Below are positions 48,211 through 58,250 of a stretch of DNA of 64,000 bases, in pieces. The notes below the pieces were generated by a model. It made no database searches. It was given only the letters and a program-made list of their open reading frames with translations, and was not told the origin of the DNA. A program made the translations under genes and the position numbers. Position 1 is the stretch's first letter, and the number at the start of each line of letters is the position of its first letter. The stretch comes from Mytilisepta virgata (Eukaryota; Mollusca; Bivalvia; Mytilida; Mytilidae), in assembly GCA_028015205.1 (NCBI GenBank), contig JAPWFG010000022.1:2480001-2544000 (forward strand), written 5' to 3'.

Positions 48211-48927
48211 GCAGTTATCAATTTTTAGCTCACCTGACCCGAAGGGTCATGTGAGCTATTGCTATCACTTGGCGTCCGTCGTCCGTCCGTCGTCCGTTAA
48301 CTTTTTCAAACGTTAACTCCTCCAACACCATAAGTCCAACTGCAACCAAACTTGGTACAGTTATTAATTGGTATGGGTGCTACAAATCTATTGTTTGGAT
48401 TTTTGATTCGTATAAAAACATGGCCGTCATTGCTAAAAATAGAACATAGGGGTAAATCGCAGTTTTTTGCAAATAAGTCAGAAACGGTCACAGATATCAA
48501 AATTCTGGCATAGGGTAAAAGTGATCAGCACCTCAAGATCTACCTGCCCTGAAATTTTGAAGAAGATCCAACCACTCATTTCAGAGTTATCACCCTTTTT
48601 TTGACATTTTTGGCTTTTTTTTATGTTATTATTTCAAAAATCTTCTCCTCTGAAACTACTGAATGGATTTGGATAAAACTTAGCATGATTGTTCCTTAGG
48701 GTATCCTGCACAAAGTTTATGCTTCGATTTTTTGATCCATCGAAAAACATGGCCACTGTTACTAAAAATAGAACATAGGGGTCAAACAACAGTTTTTCGC
48801 AAATATCTCAAAAATCATTAGGTTATGGCAAATTCTGGCAGGTTGAAAGTGTTCAGCATGATGAGAGCTACCTGTGTGCTTATTTTCGTGAAAATCTGTC
48901 AACTGATGTTAGAGTTATTGCCCTTTT

Positions 48928-50277
48928 TAGCTCACCTGACCCGAAGGGTCATGTGAGCTATTGCCATCACTTGGCGTCCGTCGTCCGTCCGTCGTCCGTT
49001 AACTTTTTCAAACGTTAACTCCTCCAACACCATAAGTCCAACTGCAACCAAACTTGGTACAGTTATTAATTGGTATGGGTGCTACAAATCTGTTGTTTGG
49101 ATTTTTGATTCGTATAAAAACATGGCCGTCATGGCTAAAAATAGAACATAGGGGTAAATCGCAGTTTTTTGCAAATAAGTCCGAAACGGTCACAGATATC
49201 AAAATTCTGGCATAGGGTAAAAGTGTTCAGCACCTCAAGATCTACCTGCCCTGAAATTTTGAAGAAGATCCAACAACCCATGTAGGAGTTATTGCCCTTT
49301 TTTTGACATTTTTGGCTTTTTTTTATGTTATTATTTAAAAAATCTTCTCTTCTGAAACTACTGAATGGATTTGGATAAAACTTAGCATGATTGTTCCTTA
49401 GGGTATCCTGCACAAAGTTTATGCTTCGATTTTTGATCCGTCGAAAAACATGGCCACTGTTGCTAAAAATAGAACATAGGGGTCAAACAACAGTTTTTTT
49501 TATGTTATTATTTCAAAAATCTTCTTCTCTGAAACTGCTATTCAAAATCAAATGAAACTTGGTAAGATTGTTCCTTAGGGTATCCTGCAAAAAGTTTATG
49601 CTTCGATTTTTGATCCGTCGAAAAACATGGCCACTGTTACTAAAAATAGAACATAGGGGTCAAACAACAGTTCTTCGCAAATATCTCAAAAATCATTAGG
49701 TTACGGCAAATTCTGGCAAGTTGAAAGTGTTCAGCATGATGAGAGCTACCTGTGTGCTGATTTGCATGAAAATCTGTCAACTGATGTTAGAGTTATTGCC
49801 CTTTTTTGACATTTTTTGGCTTTTTTTTATGTTATTATTTCAAAAATCTTCTCTGAAACTACTATTCGAAATCAAATGAAACTTGGTAAGATTGTTCCTT
49901 AGGGTATCCTGCAAAAAGTTAATGCTTGGATTTTTGATTAGTCGAAAAACATGTCCGCCCTTACTAAAAATAGAACATAGGGGTCAAAATGCTGTTTTTG
50001 CTTATTTTTTCCTGAATTATAGAAAGAAAATGAAGACGAAAGCTACTTTCAAGGTAAACATGGTATCCCAAGTTGAATGGTGATGATGAAAGTTTGTTTT
50101 GGACGGCCATTTTTAAAATGGCTGCCACTTTCCCGCCATTTTTTACACTTGCTCGGATTTCAACAATATTTCGTTTTTAAAGTAAACATGGTATCCTTAG
50201 TGAATGGTGATGATGAGATTTAGTTTATAGTGCATTGTTTGCCAGGTGAGCGATTCAGGCTCTTGAGAGCCTCTTGT
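48928..50277 (+). mobile_element. Nested family A copy with an unoccupied T8 site
   Basis: The 5' hairpin is at 48929-48959 and the 3' end at 50,277. Flanks TTATTGCCC-T4 and T2-GACATTTTTGGC rejoin to the normal A sequence with six Ts. At 49,491-49,509 it has CAACAG-T8-ATGTTATT, the empty form of the site filled at 12,477. Confidence 0.85.
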
Positions 50278-50631
50278 TTGACATTTTTGGCTTTTTTTAT
50301 GTTATTATTTCAAAAATCTTCTCCTCTGAAACTACTGAATGGATTTGGATAAAACTTAGCATGATTGTTCCTTAGGATATCCTGCACAAAGTTTATGCTT
50401 CGATTTTTGATCCGTCGAAAAACATGGCCACTGTTACTAAAAATAGAACATAGGGTTCAAACAACAGTTTTTCGCAAGTATCTAAAAAATCATTAGGTTA
50501 AGGCAAACTCTGGCAGGTTGAAAGTGTTCAGCATGATGAGAGCTACCTGAGTGCTGATTTTCTTGAAAATCTGTATACTGATGTTAGAGTTATTGCCCTT
50601 TTTTGACATTTTTGGCTTTTTTGTCGAGCCT

Positions 50632-51550
50632 TCGACTTTTGTCGAAAAAGCGAGACATAGCGATCCTACATTCCGTCGTCGTCGTCGTCGTCGGCGGCGG
50701 CGTCCACAAATATTCACCCTGTGGTTAAAGTTTTTGAAATTTTAATAACTTTCTTAAACTATCCTGGATTTCTACCAAACTTGGACAGAGGCTTGTTTAT
50801 GATCATAAGATAGTATCCAGAAGGAAATTTTGTAAAAAAAAAATTCCAGTTTTTCCGTATTTTACTTATAAATGGACTTAGTTTTTCTGCCAGGAAACAT
50901 TACATTCACTCTGTGGTTAAAGTTTTTAAAATTTTAATAACTTTCTTAAAATATCCTGGATTTGTACCAAACTTGGACAGAAGCTTGTTTATGATCATAA
51001 GATAGTATCCAGAAGTAAATTTTGTAAAATAAAAATTCCAGTTTTTCTGTATATTACTTATAAATGGACTTAGTTTTTCTGCCAGGAAACATTACATTCA
51101 TTCTGTGGTTAAAGTTTTCAAAATTTTAATAACTTTCTTAAACTATCCTGGATTTGTACCAAACTTGGACAGAAGCTTGTTTATGATCATAATATAGTAT
51201 CCAGAAGTAAATTTAGTAAAAAAAAAAAAAATTTTCCGTATTTTACTTATAAATGGACTTAGTTTTTCTGCCAGGAAACATTACATTCACTCTGTGGTTA
51301 AAGTTTTTAAAATTTTAATAACTTTCTTAAACTATCCAGGAATTTTACCAAATTTGGACAGAAGCTTGTTTATGATATAAAGATTGTATCCAGGAGAAAA
51401 TTTTGTAAAATATTTATTTCTGTTTTTCAGTTTTTTACGTATAAATGGACTTAACATTGCATTCTATTATGTGCATTCACCTATCACACTGAAAATATAG
51501 ACAACATCAAAAGTAGGCGAGACACTGGGTTCCGCGGAACCCTTACGAAT
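50632..51550 (+). mobile_element. Family E element, 0.92 kb
   Basis: The 5' end is TGTCGAGCCTTCGAC ... GTCGAAAAAGCGAGACATAG, an imperfect hairpin, then CGTCGTCGTC and GGCGGCGGCG. Four tandem units of about 193 bp follow (TCTGTGGTTAAAGTTTT, ACCAAACTTGGACAGAAGCT, AATGGACTTAGTTTTTCTGC). The 3' end is AGGCGAGACAC, the palindrome GGGTTCCGCGGAACCC (51,527-51,542) and TTACGAAT. Inserted in the T-run of an A element (GGC-Ts ... Ts-ATATTATTATTTC). Confidence 0.8.
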
Positions 51551-52788
51551 TTTTTTATATTATTATTTCAAAAATCTTCTCCTCTGAAACTACTGAATGG
51601 ATTTGGATAAAACTTAGCATGATTGTTCCTTAGGGTATCCTGCACAAAGTTTATGCTTCGATTTTTGATCCGTCGAAAAACATGGCCACTGTTACTAAAA
51701 ATAGAACATAGGGGTCAAACAACAGTTTTTCGCAAATATCTCAAAAATCATTAGGTTACGCCAAATTCTGCAGGTTGAAAGTGTTCAGCATGATGAGAGC
51801 TACCTGTGTGCTGATTTTTGTGAAAATCTTTCAACTGATGTTAGAGTTATTGCCCTTTTTTGACATTTTTGGCTTTTTTTTATGTTATTGTTTCAAAAAT
51901 CTTCTTCTCTGAAACTACTATTCAAAATCAAATGAAACTTGGTAAGATTGTTCCTTAGGGTATTCTGCAAAAAGTTAATGCTTGGATTTTTGATTGGTCA
52001 AAAAACATGTCCGCCCTTACTAAAAATAGAACATAGGGGTCAAAATGCTGTTTTTTGCTATTCTTTCCTGAATTATAGAAATAAAATGAAGATGAAAGCT
52101 ACTTTCAAGGCAAACATGGTATCCCGAGTTGAATGGTGATGATGAAAGTTTGTTTTGGGCGGCCATTTTTAAAATGGCTGCCATTTTCCCGCCATTTTTT
52201 ACACTTGCTCGGATTTCAACAATATTTGGTTTTTAAAGTAAACATGGTATCCTTAGTGAATGGTGATGATGAGAATGTTGTATAACAATGATTAAACTTC
52301 ATAATATGTGAGCTTTTAATTGCCATCACTTGGTGTCTGTCATAATCGTTGTTAACAAATTTTCAACATCTTCTCCTCTGAAACTACTTGGGGGAATTTG
52401 GTGAAACTTAGCATGATTGTTCCTGCAATATTTCCTTTTCAAGTACAATAAAAAGCCTTAACCCACAATTTTTACATAACTTCTTTCAAACATTTTAAAA
52501 ACGAAGACAACATATAGACAAAAGATTTATACTTGTATTTGAAGATTAATTAAAGCTTGTATTTTGTATTATGAATCATCAGATTGACCATGACTGTATC
52601 TTAATCAAGCGTAGGGAGAACTCATGCCCATTTCTTTCCAGAGGTTCTTAAAGGTTTTTAAAGGTATTTTCAGCATTTTACGTGACCTTTAATACTCAGT
52701 TTAGTTTACAACAAACATTAATATATTAATTTAGTTTATAGTGCATTGTTTACCAGGTGAGCGATTCAGGCTCTTGAGAGCCTCTTGT

Positions 52789-53640
52789 TTTTTTATTAAG
52801 ACTGTTTGAAAATGTATTTATCATCCCACAAAATTCCCATTAGTTTTTTTTCAAACTTGAATGAAATAACAGAACACTGCTCATGTTTGATTTACCCTGT
52901 TACGTTGTTGAATGTCATGTTATTATGATTAAAATTGGTTATATTTTTGTTCTACTAAATTATTCTCTCAGAATATGAGTACCAATTTTTGAACAATTTC
53001 GAAGAGAAATGTATTTTTAACCACCAAATGTGCCTGTTGTGGAAGTATTAAAAAATGGGGAGGGGGGGAGCTTTTCTGAAAATACAGATTACAGTTCACC
53101 ACCTTGTGTATCTACATTGTAAAATAATGATAATACATGTATGTACCTCTTAAAAATAAGATACCAGAGGCTTGAGTCGCTGATGAATGGATACGATCTT
53201 GATCCTATTGGAGAGACTTTTGAGAAGGGATCCTTGCTACATGTATGTCATTAGAACTCAGCTAAAACAATCCCGAAACACCGTTAGTTAAAAATTATAT
53301 ACTTCTAGTTAAAAGACAATTGAGTCTTTACAACTCTATAAAACGGTGTCAAGTCTTGAGGTTTTAGTATGTTTGTTAGTGATCGGAATCCATTCATTTG
53401 TGGAAAGTTTTACCCAAATGTTTGTAAATTGGCATCTCCCCACGTCTTCAAAATAGCGAGAGTCAACTATTACAATTCTTGTATTTATATATTATATTTT
53501 ATACTTCTTCAGAATTTCAGGACAAAATAAAGCTACATGTGATTGAGTCATGTGACTTAATGGTTGATGCAACTCAACAGTATCAGGAAAACAGGAAAGA
53601 GAAGTTGGCTATTTTATAGTTAGAGAAGAACTACATGTAG
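52789..53640. other. Non-coding stretch, intron-like
   Basis: No shared repeat. It lies just upstream of two probable coding exons and is read as intron or untranslated DNA. Confidence 0.4.
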
Positions 53641-53722
53641 CAAACTCCAGAGACCAGGGACTCTAAGCTTCCAAAGAGGGGGTTCAGGCCAACCCTTGAA
53701 AAATCCAAGGTCACAGTGAAAG
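53641..53722 (+). CDS. Probable penultimate coding exon (product unknown)
   Basis: An open frame reads QTPETRDSKLPKRGF and then RPTLEKSKVTVK, ending in AAAG-GTTTGT, a usable donor. It leaves one base (G) over. The next exon begins AC, giving an intact GAC codon, so the phases agree. The start could be TAG-CAAACT (53,641) or CCAG-AGACC (53,651); neither has a strong pyrimidine tract. The residues are basic and coding-like. The protein family is not recognised. Confidence 0.45.
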
Positions 53723-53999
53723 GTTTGTATATATACACATTAACGAAGTCTTCACAAATGATTTTTTTTTCATGAATCTTGTATTAATAAAATTAGAACC
53801 AACCCATAAACAGTAGTGAGAATAGCTTACACATGTAACAATACAGCCAAATTTTAATTGTTTAAATTTTAATGAGCAAATCCTTGTAGTTGGTCTTTAT
53901 AAGGAATTTCATCTAGCATCAACATATTATTTTTCATAGAATGAATATCACAATCATATTTATGCCATTGTATTTAGATTAGAAATCTTTTTTTTTCAG

Positions 54000-54112
54000 A
54001 CTATGCAAGAGGCTGGAGTAAACTGAATAAAAAAAGAATACCAGACGAAGATCAACTGAATAAAGCTGTCCCACAATCAGTCGGATATGCCAGGAAGAAA
54101 GTGAACAAATAA
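54000..54112 (+). CDS. Probable terminal coding exon (product unknown)
   Basis: A clean acceptor (long T tract, TTTTTTCAG) precedes ACTATGCAAGAGG at 54,000. Joined to the upstream exon it reads DYARGWSKLNKKRIP, DEDQLNKAVPQSVGYARKK and VNK, then TAA at 54,110-54,112. AATAAA overlaps the stop (54,108-54,113) and could be the polyadenylation signal. The peptide is basic. LNKAVPQSVGY is faintly like LNRVGKPYGY in the exon at 33,909, so both may belong to one gene with a 19-kb repeat-filled intron. That link is inference. Confidence 0.5.
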
Positions 54113-54594
54113 ACGTTAAATATAAAAACAGATTATTTCATTATGGACATGTGATAGATTTTGTAAATGGAAAAAATTAAGAAGAAATAATACTGATTTA
54201 TTGTATGGCTTTATTTCTACTGCCTAAGTAATATCTACAGTGAAAACATGATGATTCCAGTAATTTTCAAGGGGAGGGGATATTTGCAAAAAATCTCACC
54301 AGTCTAAAAAAGTATGGTTGAAATTTTCACGCAAAGAACTCTTTAAATGTGAAAATGCCAACCGGACTTCTTTAACAGGAGACAGTAATAGGGCCAGAGG
54401 TAAAATCTATGCAATAACTTTCATAAAATTTGACTATTTCTCCTCAGTTGGACGGCTAACTGGTTCCATGAACAATTCCTTAATTTTGCTCAAGTTAAAA
54501 AAAAATCACAAACTAAATAGATAAATGAACAAAAATAACATGTTGAAAAGGATGGCAGGTGAGCGATACAGGCTCACCACTTGAGCCTCTAGTT
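54113..54594 (+). other. 3' flank ending in an A-type 3' terminus
   Basis: It is mostly non-coding; AATTTTCACGCAAAG and later sequence show no clear modules. At 54,556-54,594 there is CAGGTGAGCGATACAGG, a GGCTCACCACTTGAGCC hairpin and TCTAGTT, an A 3' end with a different loop. Confidence 0.55.
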
Positions 54595-55732
54595 CTCAGT
54601 ATTTTTTCAAAAATTATTTCAAAGAAAAAAGAAATACAACTTGCAAGAAAACTTATTAGCACATGAATGTATAATCCAGTCAAACTATTAAGAAGAAATT
54701 AATTTTTTTTGAGTCAGGAAATGTAAAAGGATTAACCAAGAAAATATCACCATGAAAATAATGAATGCAAGCAGATAAAATTACAGCTGAAAGAAATTTC
54801 CTATGGGAATTTTTATTGAATAAGGGGGATAACTCTGTAAAAATTAATTGAAATTTGGGCTAAATCTCAACAAAATAATAACTGATTTTCCTGCATAAAA
54901 TACTTTGCCAAAAAACATGTTTAGCAATAAAAAAGGTTAAAACCAATTATTCTAACAGAGTGTTGATATTTTAATTCAAGTTTTGAATTTGAGTTTTTTC
55001 TTTCTAGGATCCCTCATTTCCTAAAAATATAGGATATCAAGTTTATGAATTATTAAATCTTTATGAAAATATATGTAGCACTTACACTTTTTTGTGGATT
55101 TAAAAATTCTTTTAACCAAGTTGAAATTATTGATGTATAATAAAAAGGGAGAACCATAAACAATTATTTTAATTATTTTTTTCAAAATCGAAATATGGTT
55201 CAAAGTAAGCATTTTCTGTGATTTTAAACAGTTATTAAAATCAAACTACAAATAAAATTATGAATATTCTTGTATCATAAATAGAAGAATATATAACAAG
55301 TTAAATTAAGCCAGTTTAGTCTATGAAAGTATCTTTCTTAACAAGCAGAAGAAGAAATTTGTTGAAAAAAAAAGTTTTAGCAAGAGTTACCTCCCCTGTT
55401 CCATTGGAAATCCAACAGTATATTTGAAAGTAGTTTTGAAGTTTCCCATGGTCAGATTTTCATGGAATTTTATCTGTGTACATTTAAGATATAATTAAGC
55501 AATTTAGATTCAAAATACCTTTTGTTGCAATTAGTTTGAGGTCAAATTTTATTTTGACTGGACTAATATGGGTTATGTTGTAACACAAGTTAAAATGAAT
55601 AAGGGGAAAACAGTATCTTTGGTTGCTAAGTGGATCATCCTTCTGTCCATCCATGCGGAAAAAAATATATTTTAATAATATTTTCTGATATTATACTGAG
55701 GTGATTGTTATAAGCTTTCTTTCTGGGAAAAA
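54595..55732. other. AT-rich non-coding stretch
   Basis: No gene, RNA gene or shared repeat recognised. Confidence 0.45.
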
Positions 55733-56025
55733 TGCCTTGGTGGTCTCGTGTTAGCATGCTCGCCTTGAATGCAGAAGTTCACCTGTTGGTATTTGCTGCT
55801 TCTCCGCCAAGCACATGGCATCTAGGAACAAGAGCAAAGGACTAGTTGGCTCGGAGTCCATATAATGTGTCCAGGTGGGGTGAATATGACTTCCTGCATG
55901 TTAAAAATCTGGTTCAGCATGTCGGTCTAGCACAAGCAGGATTCATATGAATATCATATCAACATGGTCTCGTCCTAATATGCACTTCATGGTTTCCACT
56001 GGATGTTAAACAATAATTCATCCAT
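55733..56025 (+). mobile_element. Degenerate tRNA-derived SINE, different head
   Basis: TTGGTGGTCTCGTGTTAGCA resembles a tRNA A box region, but the B box is not clear. GGACTAGTTGGCTCGGAG, GAATATGACTTCCTGCATG and CCACTGGATGTTAAACAATA follow. The GTTAAAC tail links it to the other SINEs. No flanking duplication found. Confidence 0.45.
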
Positions 56026-56421
56026 TTATGAAAAAACTTTATGGCTGTAAAATATTATAACCCAACTAAACTGTGAAAAAATTATGTACTAACAATAAGT
56101 AGTTTTTGAGTAATAAAATTTTTCAAATTTTATAACCAATCTGGCCAGTGTCATCAGCCAAAATATTGAGAAAATGGGTGACGGTTACAAAGAAATGATT
56201 TTACCAAAAATATGTACATCCCGTATCAATGTTTTCTTTTTAAAATTCTTTAATATGCATTTTTTCAATCATTAATAACAAAGAAGTTGAAATCATATGC
56301 TCTTTGTTCTAAAAAAATGAGAAAAATCTCAAATTTAGTAAATTGACTGCATGGTCATAAATATTTTGACACAAAAAAAATTTTTATAAAACTTTCTTAT
56401 ATTAACACCTATACCTATAGT
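56026..56421. other. AT-rich non-coding stretch
   Basis: No gene or shared repeat recognised. Confidence 0.4.
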
Positions 56422-56424
56422 TTT

Positions 56425-56685
56425 TGTCTCGCCTGTGGCGAAATGTCGCGGAGGCGAGATATAGGTATTACTTTCCGGCGGCAGTGGCGTAAACTTTTTT
56501 AAAACTTTAATAACTTTGCACATTTAATGCATGTACCTACAATCAAGATTTATGGTCCTCAAGATAGCTTATCGTATAAGGTCTGTTGCAGTATACTTGT
56601 CTTGTGACCCTGACCTCATTTTCATGTTTCACTGACTTCATAAACATTAAAATCTGTGTCCAAGTTTCGTGGTTAAATCCAGACT
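56425..56685 (+). mobile_element. Family B element, 5' part only
   Basis: The 5' hairpin is GTCTCGCC ... GGCGAGAT from 56,426, then ATAGGTATTACTTTCC, a short GGCGGCAGTGG tract and GTAAAC-T6-AAAAC, the empty form of the T-run filled at 6,709. The body stops after GTTTCGTGGTTAAATCCAG. Confidence 0.75.
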
Positions 56686-56789
56686 TCTAAATTGTTGTTC
56701 TAAATTATTGTTTTGAAATTCATGTTTTGCTAGTATTTCGATACTACCCCGAAATTTATACTTAAAATTTAATGTTACAAAATTTTAAC

Positions 56790-56900
56790 ATTATGTTAAA
56801 AATCAGCCCAATATCTGAAAGCGTTTAGAAAAAAGTCCGGAAAGGTGTTATTTCATGAAATTTTCAAAGTCCAGAGCCCTTATTTCGGCAAAAATCAGCG
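56790..56900. repeat. Dispersed repeat R1, left copy
   Basis: AAAAATCAGCCCAATATCTG, AAAAAGTCCGGAAAGGTGTT recurs in modified form at 57,724-57,776. The two copies flank the CR1-like fragment in the same orientation. Confidence 0.65.
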
Positions 56901-56904
56901 GCAC

Positions 56905-57476
56905 AAAATGTAAGCATATTTCTAGTAAGATCAATAAATCCAATAGTATACTTGGACTGATTAGTAGAAGCTTCAGTCATTTGGATCAAATAACATTTTT
57001 AAGACTTTATACTGCACTTGTCCGTCCTCACCTGGAGTATAGTAATACAATATGGTATCCTCATCTAAAGAAAGATATTAACTCTGTCGAAAAGGTGCAA
57101 CAAAGAGCCACAAAATTAGTGCCAAATTTAAGAAATCTATCATATGAAGAAAGACTAAAAGTTCTAAAACTACCATCACTTGTACACAGAAGACGCCGAG
57201 GTGATATGATTCAGACTTTTAAAATTATAAAAGGTTTTGAAGACATTCCATCAGAACGATTTTTTACGATTTCAAGGACCAACACCCGTGGACACATCTA
57301 CAAGTTATTGAAACCCCGCTGTAGTACCTCTTTTCGATTTAAGGCAATTTTCACAACGTGTCATAAACGATTGGAACAACCTACCTGAAGATGTAATTTC
57401 CTCAAAATCTGTTGATGCATTCAAAGTAAACCTTGACCGTCATTGGGAGACTGTAATGCATGAGTTTAAGGAATAG
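56905..57476 (+). pseudogene. CR1-like LINE reverse transcriptase, C-terminal fragment
   Basis: The translation shows the end of a non-LTR reverse transcriptase: HISSKINKSNSILGLI, LYTALVRPHLEYSNTIWYP, LKKDINSVEKVQQRATKLVP, LSYEERLKVLKLPSL and RRGDMIQTFKII, a pattern typical of CR1/Jockey-type elements. The frame breaks near 57,340 by one base. In the next frame it continues RVINDWNNLPEDVISSK to the natural stop TAG at 57,474-57,476. The catalytic core and endonuclease are absent: a 5'-truncated, dead copy. The annotated-looking Met at 56,855 lies in flanking repeat, not in the LINE. Confidence 0.8.
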
Positions 57477-57665
57477 CAGCTAGATACCAACATTAAATAC
57501 CATGGACTGAAAGGATACAATGACGACAACTCATTCATTAACTTTTACTGAACAATATATAACTATATCATGCTAGATTGGTGCTTGTCTTAGTAAATTG
57601 CAAAATTGCCATAGGAGGGTGGGCTAAAAAGGATTTTTTCCTTCCAGACGAGCCCCACAACCATC
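57477..57665 (+). mobile_element. 3' untranslated tail of the CR1-like fragment
   Basis: Sequence after the stop includes ATTGCCATAGGAGGGTGGGC and CCAGACGAGCCCCACAACC, ending in a short CATCATACAGGTATCATACAG direct repeat, consistent with a short-repeat CR1 tail. Confidence 0.5.
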
Positions 57666-57721
57666 ATACAGGTATCATACAGGTAAACTTTATCTGTAAC
57701 TCATCATGGTAGACTCGCATA

Positions 57722-57845
57722 CTAAAAATCAGCTCACTATCTGAAGTCGTATAAAAAAGAGTCCGGAAAGGTGTTCGTTGCGGAATGACGTACAAGGATA
57801 AAACTATATGGCCCCAACCACTTAGTGGCGGGACCATAAAAATGG
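57722..57845. repeat. Dispersed repeat R1, right copy
   Basis: It contains AAAAATCAGCTCACTATCTG and AGTCCGGAAAGGTGTTCG, matching 56,790-56,850, then GGCCCCAACCACTTAGTGGC. Confidence 0.6.
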
Positions 57846-57924
57846 ACATGACTAAAATCTCTACAAGTTTACAAAATTATGTTCCAATGCTCTAATCTTC
57901 AAGGGTATGGGTGAGGATTATAAA

Positions 57925-58025
57925 ATGCCAGCTAACCGTGACAACATGTAATCCTAACTGTGACAACATGCCAGCTAACTGTGACAACATGTAACCATAA
58001 CTGTGACAACATGTTAGCATAACTA
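57925..58025. repeat. Short minisatellite, AACTGTGACAACATG units
   Basis: (C/A)(T/C)AACTGTGACAACATG occurs four to five times with alternating spacers (TAATCCT, CCAGCT, TAACCAT, TTAGCAT). Confidence 0.8.
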
Positions 58026-58119
58026 GAACATCAATAAAAGTCGTTTTTGATGCATTTATGTAGGGATTTTGTGTCAGAAATTTATCAACCATATTAGAGA
58101 AAATACCTATTTCGGTATT

Positions 58120-58250
58120 TTTGGTTATGAGTACTTCTTAAGTAATTATAAGTTTGGTTTTTGGTCTTCCAAATGTTTCGGTTTTAATGCTGCTGGTGAG
58201 AGGTAACTCCTTCAAATGTGTCGTATACAGCATAGTATAAATTTACTATA
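58120..58250. repeat. Dispersed repeat R2, copy interrupted by Tc1
   Basis: Paralogue of 41,870-41,990. It breaks at a TA where the Tc1-like element starts; TATATCTAATCGGATTGTTA after 59,790 continues the R2 sequence seen intact at 28,790. Confidence 0.7.

Larger units (their letters stand above)
48226..52788 (+). mobile_element. Family A composite, paralogue of the copies at 28 and 11,188
   Basis: The 5' hairpin is at 48227-48257 and the 3' end CTCTTGT at 52,788. Its left part matches 11,188-12,476 and its right part (from 51,560) matches 3,880-5,118, including ACATGGTATCCTTAGTGAAT, a worn second 5' end (ATATGTGAGCTTTTAATTGC) and TCTTAATCAAGCGTAGGGAG. It carries a nested A copy and an E element. 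Confidence 0.8.

Noticed and set aside
56855..56904. Met at 56,855 as the start of a real gene for the RT-like ORF
   Set aside because: The first 17 or so codons are dispersed repeat R1, and reverse transcriptase similarity begins only at about HISSKINKSN.
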